Positions 41,880 to 50,249 of a stretch of 64,000 nt of DNA are shown one piece after another. Position 1 is the stretch's first letter. Every line of letters begins with the position of its first letter. The notes under the pieces are model-generated. The model made no database searches. It was not told the DNA's origin and was given only the letters and a program-made list of their open reading frames with translations. Made by a program: the position numbers and the translations under genes. The DNA is from Nitrososphaerota archaeon (GTDB taxonomy: Archaea > Thermoproteota > Nitrososphaeria > Nitrososphaerales > JACPRH01), in assembly GCA_023379805.1 (NCBI GenBank), contig JAMCPI010000012.1, positions 345,777 to 409,776 of the forward strand, written 5' to 3'.

Positions 41880-42974
41880 ATGTCCATCCACCGCGACGGG
41901 TTTTACATACCTGACGGGAAATACACATTGCGCACGTTCCAACAGGCAATTATAGACAAACAATCAAGCCTGTTTAAGAAAGGCGAAAAACGGAAATGGG
42001 TTAAGGTTCACTGTATTAGAACAAAAGAGGAAGTTTGGAGAGACACACTCCGAAAGTATCTAAAACGCGATATGGGCGATATTTGGCATATTGCTCTACC
42101 AATGCATAATCAAGCTGTGGATTTCTATGTAGGATGCTACACGCCTAAGCTCCTTCTATTCTACACTGTGACTAGAAGCGAAGAGTATGAGAGCGCAATA
42201 AGCAAGCTAATCAATACTACTTCTGGATTTGGTAGAATGTGGATCGGCCCAAGAAAGTTTGAAAGTCTCATACTAAACTTTGTTGAAATGTTCCAAATCA
42301 GTATAAAGCGTTTTTACGCGAGCAGCTACAGCAAAGATTCACTTCAAGCCCAGCGAAGACCAAATATTCCGCGTAATATCTATTGGAACGCTATAGATAG
42401 TCTGGACACTCTTTTTGAATTACGCGAGCTATACGGTGTAAGACCAACAAGAGTAATGATGCATTTCAAAGCTGGTAATATCCAGATAGCCAACGAAGGA
42501 CTTTTCGTTCTAACGCGGTTAAAGCAAGAGATGTTCGACGCGATGGAAGAGGCTCTTAACTTCATAAGAGCTGATGAGGAACACATGACAACAGTATCAC
42601 AAAGCATGCATCTTGAGGTAGTGCCATTACGTCTGGAAAAGGGCGAATTAATGATACCTGAAATTACCTCTGGAAAAATTGTATTATCCAACGCGACGCT
42701 CAATAAATTAGTTGTCAAGAACTTCATGGACAAATCAAAGTCTTTTGAGTTCATAGACGAATTTGACGAGGAAGGCTCTTTCAGCTGGGTAGCTACGGCG
42801 ATTGATAAGGAGAAGCGGAGCGCATTCGAGATTAACTCCAATGATAAGGAAATCACTCTCGTTCCACGCTATGGTACCACGTTTGAAGGTCTGCTAGAAT
42901 TTTATCGAGAAATTCTAGAGCGCGTTGATGATTCGGCTACTCTAGTGCCTTTCGGTGGCTCCGTTGGAACATAA
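41880..42974 (+). CDS. Transposon cargo: unknown protein paired with the nuclease, 364 aa
   Basis: Start placed at ATG 41880 (MSIHRDGFYIPDGKYTLRTF); GTG 41868 is also in frame. No known domain is recognised. It appears globular and alpha/beta, with a basic N-terminal region (SLFKKGEKRKWVKVHCIRTKEE) and several aromatic-rich strands. It overlaps the nuclease gene by 20 bases, a strong sign that the two products work together. It could be a DNA-recognition or sensor subunit for the nuclease, by analogy with two-gene restriction or transposition accessory modules. Confidence 0.65.
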   Translation: MSIHRDGFYIPDGKYTLRTFQQAIIDKQSSLFKKGEKRKWVKVHCIRTKEEVWRDTLRKYLKRDMGDIWHIALPMHNQAVDFYVGCYTPKLLLFYTVTRSEEYESAISKLINTTSGFGRMWIGPRKFESLILNFVEMFQISIKRFYASSYSKDSLQAQRRPNIPRNIYWNAIDSLDTLFELRELYGVRPTRVMMHFKAGNIQIANEGLFVLTRLKQEMFDAMEEALNFIRADEEHMTTVSQSMHLEVVPLRLEKGELMIPEITSGKIVLSNATLNKLVVKNFMDKSKSFEFIDEFDEEGSFSWVATAIDKEKRSAFEINSNDKEITLVPRYGTTFEGLLEFYREILERVDDSATLVPFGGSVGT

Positions 42975-44076
42975 TGATTTCGTAAAACTCATACCATCTC
43001 CCAAACTACAGAAAAAGTACCAAAAACTCAGCAAATCTCTGGTCAAGGAAAAGAGCAAAGAGTTTGATGAGAAACAAAGCGAAACTGAAGAGAAATACAA
43101 GTCCGATATAGACACTCATCGAGACCATGACGACCTAGTCAGCATCTGCATCCATCCGTTCACTCGAAAAGACTCCCAAGTTCAGAAACTAGGTTACCGA
43201 TTTGTTAGAGCAGACCCACTTTACGAACTAGGATGCAAAAACATGGATTTCTTGCTATTCAAAACTACCGGCAAGAAACCAATTGCGATATTTGGTGAAG
43301 TAAAGACCATTGTAACAAATGGACAAAAGCTCATGAGTGAGCTAGACGAGTGTAGGCAAGTAATAGAGGCAAAGCTGGATTACATAAAGGAACATTACCT
43401 CAAAACTAGCACCGACCCCTTATTGGAATACGTGTTGGCTGTACCTAGTTTCCATTCGATTGAGGCCATAAATGCAATTTCGGAACATGACAAAGGAATC
43501 ATCCTGTGGTTATGTGATAAATTTGAGCCCAAGTTAAAAATTGGTCAACCGCCACCTCGTACCGACAATAAGCAACGCATGCTGCATCATGACGCTGAAT
43601 TAATGAGATTATTGAAAGATTCGTTGCCATCATCTAAGAGGGACTTGGCGTTTTACCCGCAAAGCCACACGATTAGGAAGCTCAAACTGCTTCTCTTAGA
43701 AGCGCAACCAACCCAGCATGGCATGATTATCAATAAAGAAAGATTGAACAGCAGAATAAAGGTTGAGATGTCTTACGTTGATGCCGCAACCCAATCTCAA
43801 GAACTTGACTTCATCATCAAGGAAGGACAGACGATACAATTCATACACCCATTAGAGGATGAATTGGGTGATCTGTTCAGAATAAGCTCGCGCTCGAAAG
43901 CACTTGATACGTTAGAAAACGAGTTAGAGGAGCGTTGGATTTCTCATAGAGTAGAGGAAGCTAAGAAGGAGCATATACGGAAAGCCTTAGATGGACTTCA
44001 GAAAGACATACTTTCAGAACGAGATAAACAGACCGTCCTCTTTGGTACTCATCCCTCAGCTAAACAATCGCCGTAA
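42955..44076 (+). CDS. Transposon cargo: predicted PD-(D/E)XK nuclease, 373 aa
   Basis: The central part has a credible PD-(D/E)XK core: CKNMDFLLFKTTGKK, with the metal-binding Asp near residue 100, then PIAIFGEVKTIV with the E-x-K near 116-118, followed by the expected helix (LMSELDECRQVIEAKLDYI). The N-terminus is a charged helix, the C-terminal 150 residues a separate domain of unknown type. GTG start at 42955 overlaps the upstream partner gene. Possible roles are host or phage DNA cleavage (defence), or a TnsA-like end-cutting activity that assists transposition. Confidence 0.68.
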   Translation: MAPLEHNDFVKLIPSPKLQKKYQKLSKSLVKEKSKEFDEKQSETEEKYKSDIDTHRDHDDLVSICIHPFTRKDSQVQKLGYRFVRADPLYELGCKNMDFLLFKTTGKKPIAIFGEVKTIVTNGQKLMSELDECRQVIEAKLDYIKEHYLKTSTDPLLEYVLAVPSFHSIEAINAISEHDKGIILWLCDKFEPKLKIGQPPPRTDNKQRMLHHDAELMRLLKDSLPSSKRDLAFYPQSHTIRKLKLLLLEAQPTQHGMIINKERLNSRIKVEMSYVDAATQSQELDFIIKEGQTIQFIHPLEDELGDLFRISSRSKALDTLENELEERWISHRVEEAKKEHIRKALDGLQKDILSERDKQTVLFGTHPSAKQSP

Positions 44077-44103
44077 AGCCTCAACTGGCGTGCCTAAAGA
44101 CCT

Positions 44104-44137
44104 TCGCTAAAGTCATGACAAATAACGCAACAGTATC
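44104..44137 (-). repeat. Right terminal inverted repeat, 34 bp
   Basis: Reverse complement of 39782-39815 with one mismatch. It lies 28 bases after the nuclease stop codon, so the cargo fills the element to its very end. Confidence 0.92.
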
Positions 44138-44145
44138 ACATTCAG
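44138..44145. repeat. Target-site duplication, right copy (ACATTCAG)
   Basis: Exact copy of 39774-39781, directly abutting the right inverted repeat. Confidence 0.9.
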
Positions 44146-44296
44146 TTAGCTTCTATTAGCTGTCGGCTCATCAAAGCGTAATATGCCGATATCGTGACAT
44201 GCAACTAAGCATGCGACATATCGATAGTGTTGGCATTGTGTTTGGATGCTGGTTTTTTAGGCGGTGAGGGCTTCATAAATAGATGATGTATGGCAA

Positions 44297-44716
44297 TTGA
44301 TCACTGCGTCTAAGGAGGACCGAAAGAAGGTTTACGAGGGTATTCGCGCACATTATGAGAGTGAAGCAATATTTCTTTTCGGCAGACTAGTAGAATCTGT
44401 TTGTAGAGAGGATGCGACGTTAGGAGAATATGATTTAGTGTTCACGGGAAATTATCCAGACGCCGTTTTGCGCGTCAAAGAGAAGAGTGGAAACGAGATT
44501 TATCTTGCCATCGCGTTTGAGGGACGCAGCAGTAACTTCGCAGCACATGGTCACGACTATACAAAATGCGATCTCATTGTATGCTTGTACCACGATTGGA
44601 AAGAATGCCCTATCTTGGTAGTTGAAGTTGGAGGAATTCCTAACGTGTTCAAACCCGGCGAAGAATCAGAGATCGGCTTCCTTGAATTATTGAGAAGCAA
44701 ACGCTCAATTAAATAA
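44297..44716 (+). CDS. Small predicted nuclease-like protein, 139 aa
   Basis: Helical N-terminus, then EYDLVFTGNYPDAVLRVKEKSG and IYLAIAFEGRSSNFAAHGHDYTKCDLIVCLYHDW (key part HGHDYTKCDLIVCLYHDW). The order PD ... (A/E)FEGxS ... HxHDxxKCDLIVC resembles a family of archaeal PD-(D/E)XK-fold proteins in which the Asp-Pro-like turn, the Glu and the DLIVC strand build the core. It lies outside the transposon ends, 150 bases to the right. The start is TTG at 44297. Orphan enzyme; substrate unknown. Confidence 0.55.
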   Translation: MITASKEDRKKVYEGIRAHYESEAIFLFGRLVESVCREDATLGEYDLVFTGNYPDAVLRVKEKSGNEIYLAIAFEGRSSNFAAHGHDYTKCDLIVCLYHDWKECPILVVEVGGIPNVFKPGEESEIGFLELLRSKRSIK

Positions 44717-44855
44717 ATCCAATCACCGCTTCAGTCCTTTCACGTGTGTTTATGGTAGCCGGCGTCCATCGGCTAAAACTTATCTGTTTTCCAATTAGTT
44801 AAAAGATTAATAACTATGATTTTTCCCCCGTGTGTTTATCGGTGCATTAGGGTAA

Positions 44856-47079
44856 ATGCCACGTTACAAGAGTACGACTGAAGCGATGAAGGTCATCAGC
44901 GATAAGAACCGAATCAGGAAACTGTAGGATCCAAGCGATCTGCAGCCTGTGTTTCGGGGTTATCGCTCACGTAGACCACGGAAAAACTACAATGTCAGAT
45001 TCTCTTCTGGCAGCGTGCGGTATGATTTCGCCATCCGTAGCGGGACAAGCGTTAGCTCTAGACTATATGGAGCTTGAGCAGACTAGGCAGATGACGATTA
45101 AGGCGGCCAACGTCACGCTGTACTACGAGACTGAGGGTGAAGCCTACGTTATGAACATGATTGATACACCCGGCCACATTGATTTCACAGGCAGGGTTAC
45201 CCGCAGTCTAAGAGCAATCGATGGTGCTGTAGTTGTCAGCGACTCCGTAGAAGGCATTATGACTCAGACTGAAACCGTAACTCGTCAAGCGCTTGAAGAA
45301 CGGGTTCGTCCAGTACTGTTCATCAACAAGATCGATAGACTGGTGAAGGAGCTCCGTTTGACTCCTGATAAGATGCAGGAGTGGCTGTCAAACATCATCA
45401 ACGATTTCAACCGACTCATCTCGATATATGCTGAACCGGAGTACAGGGAAAAGTGGAAGGTCAGTATCCAGGACAGCAGCGTCGCCTTCGGCTCAGCGAA
45501 AGACAGGTGGGGCTTCACATTCGACCTGTCCAAGAAGACCGGTGTAAAGTTCAGCGATATCTACGAAGCCTACACACACGACAAGGTGGCTGAACTTGCA
45601 GCCAAGTGTCCACTGCATGATGCTGTTCTCAGCATGGTGATTAAGCATCATCCACCACCTCATGTAGCGCAGGCATACCGTATCCCAGTCATCTGGAAAG
45701 GCGATCTTAACTCAGAAGTCGGACAGGCCCTTCTAAAGTGCGACGACAACGGACCAGTAGTCATGATGATCACCACAATTGTCGTGGATCCTCAGGCAGG
45801 CATTGTCGCCGTTGGGCGCCTCTTCTCCGGAACAATAACGAGCGGAGTCACAGTTAACCTGATCAATGAGAAGCGAGCGGAACGAATTCAATCCGTCAAC
45901 ATGTTCATGGGGCCACACCGCGAAATCATCGACAAAATGACTGCAGGCAACATCCCGGCCCTACTGGGACTCGAGCATGCGCGAGCAGGCGAAACAATCT
46001 CAACGATCAAAGACGTTCATTCATTCGAAGGAATCCATTACGTCTCAGAACCAGTCATCACCATAGCCGTAGAAGCTAAACATCCACGCGATCTCCCCAA
46101 GCTAGTTGAAGCACTACGGCGAATGAGCATCGAGGATCCGAACCTAGTAGTCAGGATCAACGAGGAGAGCGGAGAGATGCTGCTCGCAGGAATGGGTGTC
46201 CTACACCTCGAGATAGCAACCACAATGCTGCAGCAACAGGGATTAGAAATCGTAACATCACCGCCGCTTACCAGCTACCGCGAAACCATCCTAGGCAAAG
46301 CAGGTCCTGTCATGGCGAAGTCACCGAACAGACATAACAAGATCTTCGTCAGAATTGAGCCACTATCACCCGAAGTGATCGAGCTGATACGAACGAACCA
46401 CATCAGCGATAACATGGACAAGAAGGAGGTAGCGAAGATACTAAGAGATCACGGCTGGGACACCGACGAGTCACGCCGCGTCGTACAGATAGACAGCCGC
46501 GGAAACATGTTTGTGGATGCAACAAAAGGTGTCCAGTTCCTCCAAGAGTCACTTGACTCAATGCTGGCTGGCTTCAACGACGTAATGACCAATGGACCAC
46601 TCGCCTACGAGTACTGCAGAGGCTTCAAGATAGTGCTAACCCACTACGTTCCACACGAAGATCCGGCTCACCGCACATACGCACAACTAATGCCTGCGAC
46701 CAGAAGAGCAATCTTGGGCGCAGCGCTTTCAGCGAACCCAATGCTGCTGGAACCTATCCTCGGAATCGAGGTGAAGTGCCCATCCGAGCAGATCGGCGCA
46801 GTAGCGGGTGTAATATCTTCTAAGCGAGGCAAAATGCTGAACGCCACCCAGAAAGGTGTCCTCTCAATCATCGAAGGAGAAGTCCCCGCTGCGGAAACCT
46901 TCGACCTCTCAGAAACAATGCGAGGTGCAACAGCAGGTAAAGCCATTTGGAACACCCACTTCAAGGCTTGGTCACCAGTTCCCAAATCTATACTTCTGAA
47001 TCTAGTAACCGACATCAGAAAACGCAAGGGACTGAACCCCGAACCACCGAAACCCGCCGAATTCATAGACAACGAGTAG
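44856..47079 (+). CDS. fusA: Translation elongation factor 2, interrupted by a 31-nt insertion
   Basis: The N-terminal part 44856-44924 reads MPRYKSTTEAMKVISDKNRI and ends RKL, then TAG. 31 bases later (44956) the frame resumes with GVIAHVDHGKTTMSDSLLAA, the P-loop. It continues to 47079 through EF-2 landmarks: the switch II DTPGHIDF, NKIDRL, EPVITIAVEAKHP, a late GFKIVLTHYVPHEDPAHRTYA region and GEVPAAETFDLSETMRG. Omitting the 31 bases gives 730 residues, the normal length, with RKL-GVIAHVDHG matching the family exactly. The ATG at 44992 lies after the P-loop and cannot serve as a functional start. An intron, a sequencing or assembly error, or a recoding event must be assumed. Confidence 0.9.
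44925..44955 (+). other. 31-nt frame-breaking insertion in the EF-2 gene
   Basis: The segment begins with TAG directly after the Leu codon that should precede GVIAHVDHG. Flanking exon sequence is complementary: AGCGATAA (44898-44905) with TTATCGCT (44960-44967), CCGAA (44909-44913) with TTCGG (44953-44957), and alternatively GAAAC (44918-44922) with GTTTC (44951-44955). So the insertion lies at the tip of a possible hairpin. Testing the three boundary choices that restore K-L-G, I could not build a canonical 3-4-3 bulge-helix-bulge motif. Confidence 0.8.
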
Positions 47080-47100
47080 CAACAGTATCAGAGTAAGTAA

Positions 47101-47123
47101 GGTAGCCGCTGTCTGCGGTTACC
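47101..47123 (+). terminator. Hairpin after EF-2
   Basis: GGTAGCCGC and GCGGTTACC form a 9-bp stem (one G-T pair) with a 5-nt loop, 21 bases after the EF-2 stop and followed by a pyrimidine-rich stretch. A transcription terminator or 3'-end stabiliser. Confidence 0.5.
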
Positions 47124-47212
47124 GCTTTCCATTCTTACATTTCTGTTTATGCGATCTTGCAAACGGTAAGGGATAGCCTTATGTATCGACTATCTACGCT
47201 GGAGCGATTAAG

Positions 47213-47755
47213 ATGATGAAGCGTTACGGCTGGTATGTTCCGGTAATGGTAGTGGTGCTTCTCGGCGTCGCTTTAGCTGTTTACTATATTCCTGAAAATG
47301 GGGCTACAACAAGTAGCGCCGATGAGGTTCCACGTCGATTCGGTGACTTCCAGCTAACGGGAACCATCACAGGTCAAGATGCGTTAAACAGTGTTGAGAA
47401 GATGCATATTGGTTCACCTGGAGCTATGAAGAGGGCTGTAATTGCCACGTACAATGACGCGTCAGGTCGGAAGGTTCAGCTATGGGTCGCTGACTTTCAG
47501 GATAACGAGGTTGCCACGATAACCCTTCTTCAAATGGTGGATGCCATAAAGAAGTATCCGGAGATGGGATTCTCAGCCCCTGAGAAGCATCCCTTGAACG
47601 GTATCGATGTCTACGTAAGTGACGGTGCTGGTGGCGTGAACACCTTCTGGGCTGAAAAGAACCGCGTCGTCTATTTACTAATCTCGCAGGTATCTCATGA
47701 TGATGCGTTTACAGCCACTCAGGCCTTCATGGAGCAGTATCAGCAAATCATCTAA
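47213..47755 (+). CDS. Membrane-anchored extracytoplasmic protein, 180 aa
   Basis: The N-terminus (RYGWYVPVMVVVLLGVALAVYY) is one membrane segment, after which residues 30-180 lie outside. The soluble part is a mixed alpha/beta domain with AVIATYNDASGRKVQLWVADF and GGVNTFWAEKNRVVYLLISQ and no cysteine or metal motif. Function not recognised. The ATG is at 47213, after an AT-rich segment. The next gene also encodes a membrane-anchored exported protein in the same direction. Confidence 0.65.
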   Translation: MMKRYGWYVPVMVVVLLGVALAVYYIPENGATTSSADEVPRRFGDFQLTGTITGQDALNSVEKMHIGSPGAMKRAVIATYNDASGRKVQLWVADFQDNEVATITLLQMVDAIKKYPEMGFSAPEKHPLNGIDVYVSDGAGGVNTFWAEKNRVVYLLISQVSHDDAFTATQAFMEQYQQII

Positions 47756-47861
47756 TTAATCTACTAGTTGACATTTAATCTGTTGCTTCTGGAGAGTTTT
47801 TATAGAGGGTAAATCGGTAAATTGGATCAAGCAAGCACGTAAAAAGATACTTGTAGATGTT

Positions 47862-48353
47862 GTGAATATGCCTAAACCTAACTTCAAAACTAAGAAGAAA
47901 GAAAAGAACAGCAGTAACTTGCTTGGGATAATTTTCGTAATCGCCATAGTTGCGGTAGGGGCGGCGATCTTCTATGTGACCGCTACAAGAAACCAAGTTA
48001 ACACCGGCGGTATCGAGCTTCCAAAATACGCCTACACAACTGATCAAGTCACGCAAGCATATGTGGCATCAAAGCAACTAACTAACGTATTCAAGTACAT
48101 GCCCTGCTACTGCGGCTGCGGTACAACCGGTCATCCAGTGCCGCACAACAACCTACACGACTGCTTCATTCAACCCAACGGCGATTGGAACCAGCATGCA
48201 GCAGGCTGCAGCACCTGCGTAGACATCGCTACAACTGTATGGTCAAAACTGAGAGACAAATCTACGCCCTACGATATTCGTCAAATGATCGATCGAGAAT
48301 ACTCGAACGGCAACTATCCTCCATCAACACCCACTCCGATGCCCCCGCAATAG
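47862..48353 (+). CDS. PCYCGC-motif membrane-anchored protein, 163 aa
   Basis: Basic N-terminus, then a membrane anchor (LLGIIFVIAIVAVGAAIFYV, about residues 20-39). The exported domain contains MPCYCGCGTTGHPVPHNNLHDCF with the defining PCYCGC motif, and a second cysteine pair in AAGCSTCVDIA. The family is found on prokaryotic cell surfaces. The Cys/His clusters suggest metal or cofactor binding, but the activity is not known. ATG 47862 or 47868 may be the start. It is followed downstream by the convergent family II RNA-like element. Confidence 0.78.
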   Translation: MNMPKPNFKTKKKEKNSSNLLGIIFVIAIVAVGAAIFYVTATRNQVNTGGIELPKYAYTTDQVTQAYVASKQLTNVFKYMPCYCGCGTTGHPVPHNNLHDCFIQPNGDWNQHAAGCSTCVDIATTVWSKLRDKSTPYDIRQMIDREYSNGNYPPSTPTPMPPQ

Positions 48354-48919
48354 AATCCACACGAAGAGCAGCTGAAGAGAAGTGTTCTTTCTCATTCATT
48401 TAGAGCAGGAAGTAGCGAAAGCCCTCACTTGACTACGCTAGTATTGTTCGGAAAATAAGTTGGAAGGCCGGTCTGAGCCTAGTCACATGAACTACTTGAG
48501 GGACTCCAAAAACTTGCACTAGCGTCGGTTTACCTGTCTTTCAACAGGTTTACCTGCGTGTGCAGGTTTCTGGGGTTTCTTTCGCCCACGCAACTTGAGC
48601 CTGCCCCCAGCCTTCGAATCTATAAACTGACTTGATCCTTAAAAGTTGTTCGGTTACATGTTTTTGCTTGCTGTTAAGATAATCAGTTTTGATGTCAGGT
48701 TAACTTTAACGCCGCGGTAAGTTGCTGCTGATGTTGTTGTTTGGTTGAGAGGGCGCAGGTGGTGGCGAGCTGATTATATCTATGGCGTTCGTAAAAAGTG
48801 GTGGAGTTTGTTTGTCTTTACGTTTCTTTTACGGCTATCCGGAGTGTTGTTTGCCTAGATGAGGTTTAGTTCTTGGCAAGCATACAACATATTAATCTCG
48901 CTGTGGGGCTGTTTCCACG
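48354..48919. other. 566-bp intergenic region
   Basis: Holds copy 1 of RNA-like family II (48463-48615) with a promoter-like box at its right side. The rest (48650-48919) has no ORF or repeat I can support. Confidence 0.5.
48463..48615 (-). ncRNA. RNA-like family II, copy 1
   Basis: Read on the minus strand from 48615, it begins GAAGGCTGGGGGCAGGCT and ends CTCAGACCGGCCTTC, so the two ends form a closing stem (9 positions, one mismatch). Inside are CCTGC/GCAGG and ACCTGT/ACAGGT hairpins. The block GGCTGGGGGCA, AAGTTGC and GCGAAAGAAA recurs at 50362-50250. A TATA-like CTTTTAAGG (48646-48638 read on the minus strand) lies about 25 bases before the 5' end. The strand choice rests on that box. 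A convergent protein gene ends 110 bases away, so it is not a leader of that gene. Known riboswitch consensus sequences do not fit. Confidence 0.55.
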
Positions 48920-49594
48920 TTGTCTTTGACTGACGCCTCTGAGAATATTCGATATACGCAGTTCGAGGCGGATATTCGTTCTATTCTTGATCGGCTTAGC
49001 GTAGATGTTGATCTTGGCGTCAAAAAGAGTCTTTCACTTCTGGGGGAGAGGTTAACTGAGCTATATCGGCACCGGCTGGTTAAGATTAATCACTCTGTAA
49101 TGGAGTTGATCTGCTCAAAGGATCTTCTTCTCAAAGGCTATGATGTGAAGCTGGAGTATCCGCTTGACTCTGGATTAATCTGCGATATCTACGCTGTCAA
49201 AGGTGAAGGTGTCCTTATTGTCGAGGTTGAAACCGGTTACACGCCGCCTAACCATGCGCTCGACCCCTACACCTACAATAGAGCTAGGATATCTAGCAAA
49301 ATCGCAAGGTACAGTGCTTACGCCAACAAGTTCGCTCTAGCTTCTCCTAACTACAACGTTCTCCAGATTCCAGCTCTCTTCAGCAGACCTCCGCGCTACC
49401 GAACTGATGAAGAAGTATCTGAAAATAAGCGGCTCTGCGACCTGTACTACTCAAGCCCACCTATCGCCGCTAAACAGATCCGGGAAGCCAACCTCCAGAG
49501 CATCACTCTCATCGATATAGATAACGTGAAGACCCGTGAAATAGACCCAGAGTCTTATCAGAAGCTTCTACTACACATAGAATCCATAATCTAA
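48920..49594 (+). CDS. Predicted PD-(D/E)XK-like protein, 224 aa
   Basis: Helical N-terminal 70 residues, then HSVMELICSKDLLLKGYDVKLEYPLDSG, LICDIYAVKGEGVLIVEVETGY and SSKIARYSAYANKFALASPN. The Asp in CDIYAV and the E-V-E in IVEVETG are spaced as in the PD-(D/E)XK core, with Glu in place of the final Lys. The following helix and ALASP strand also fit. It may be a nuclease or an inactive DNA-binding relative. The start is TTG at 48920. It is monocistronic and convergent with the nitroreductase gene. Confidence 0.55.
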   Translation: MSLTDASENIRYTQFEADIRSILDRLSVDVDLGVKKSLSLLGERLTELYRHRLVKINHSVMELICSKDLLLKGYDVKLEYPLDSGLICDIYAVKGEGVLIVEVETGYTPPNHALDPYTYNRARISSKIARYSAYANKFALASPNYNVLQIPALFSRPPRYRTDEEVSENKRLCDLYYSSPPIAAKQIREANLQSITLIDIDNVKTREIDPESYQKLLLHIESII

Positions 49595-49618
49595 TCCAAG
49601 ATAACCGCATTAGGCAGC

Positions 49619-50149
49619 TCATGGTAGCTTTACGGTTTGCTTCGGCCAAGGTTCCCCATATTTTTCAAGGAAAGCGACCTGCTGCAGCGGCTTACGATCC
49701 TTAACTCCCTTAACTGAGTGTTTCGGGTAGCCAAACGGCAAAACTGTTAGAAGCTGCAGACTATCAGGTATTTTGAGGAGCTTCTTAACCTCATCCCGCT
49801 CGATCCCGCCAACCCAACGCGAACCTACACCTAGGCTCCAGGCAACCAGCATCATGCTCTGCGCGGCCCGAGCTGTATCCACCTGATACCATTTATCATC
49901 CGGATCGACTGCCACAGCGATTGCAAACGCAGCACCAGTTATGAATTTCCCGGTGGGGCTAAGTTCACCGATTTTCCTAAGCGTGCTTCTGTCTCTGACT
50001 ACGATGAATCTCCACGGCTGCATGTTCATAGCGCTAGGCGATAGTCTCCCAGCCTCAAGGATCTTCCAAATAATCTCGGCAGAAACCGGCTTGTCTTCGT
50101 ATTCCTTAACCTCAATCCTTTTTGTAGCAGCTTCGAAAACATCCATCAT
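49619..50149 (-). CDS. Nitroreductase-family flavoprotein, 176 aa
   Basis: The FMN-dependent nitroreductase fold is recognisable: KRIEVKEYEDKPVSAEIIWKILEAG, RLSPSAMNMQPWRFIVVRDR, FAIAVAVDPDDKWYQVDTARAAQSMMLVAWSLGVGSRWVGG (key part DTARAAQSMMLVAWSLG) and VLPFGYPKHS. Members reduce nitro compounds, quinones or flavins with NAD(P)H. The second Met of MMDVFEA is the probable start. Copy 2 of RNA-like family II lies 100 bases upstream in the same orientation. Confidence 0.87.
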   Translation of the reverse strand: MMDVFEAATKRIEVKEYEDKPVSAEIIWKILEAGRLSPSAMNMQPWRFIVVRDRSTLRKIGELSPTGKFITGAAFAIAVAVDPDDKWYQVDTARAAQSMMLVAWSLGVGSRWVGGIERDEVKKLLKIPDSLQLLTVLPFGYPKHSVKGVKDRKPLQQVAFLEKYGEPWPKQTVKLP

Positions 50150-50249
50150 CTTACTTCAAGCTATGGATGGTACTCCCACACATTTTTTCTTTTCCCGTCA
50201 AGCGTCAGAACCAACAGTTGGTAGAGTAATAACATCGAAAAACGTACAC

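Larger units (their letters stand above)
39782..44137. mobile_element. IS6-like transposon with cargo genes, 4,356 bp
   Basis: Bounded by 34-bp inverted repeats (one mismatch) and flanked by the 8-bp direct repeat ACATTCAG, so both ends and the insertion are defined by the sequence alone. Inside are a minus-strand membrane-anchored protein, a zinc-ribbon DDE transposase, two tiny proteins (RHH and coiled coil) and a two-gene module with a PD-(D/E)XK-like nuclease. Simple IS6 elements carry only a transposase in roughly 0.7-1 kb; here more than 3 kb of cargo lies within a single pair of ends. The intact ends, open frames and exact target duplication suggest recent movement. Confidence 0.88.

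Noticed and set aside
44146..44296. Hairpin CATGC/GCATG to the right of the transposon
   Set aside because: The stem is only 5 bp and cannot be extended without several mismatches.
44898..44967. Canonical bulge-helix-bulge intron in EF-2
   Set aside because: The three boundary choices that restore K-L-G (removal of 44923-44953, 44924-44954 or 44925-44955) do not give a 4-bp helix between two 3-nt bulges. A looser fold (GAA bulge, CC/GG, GAA/TTC) would remove 49 nt and discard the conserved RIRKL, so I do not call a splice motif.
47079..47089. GCAACAGTATC after EF-2 matches the tip of the transposon inverted repeat
   Set aside because: Only 11 bases match, without a target duplication or second end. 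A similar 10-mer near 51407 shows such matches arise by chance.
48463..48615. GGTCTGAGCC as a TPP riboswitch
   Set aside because: The TPP consensus CTGAGA and the downstream CCTGATCTGGATAATGCC-type block are absent, and the better-supported strand is the minus one.
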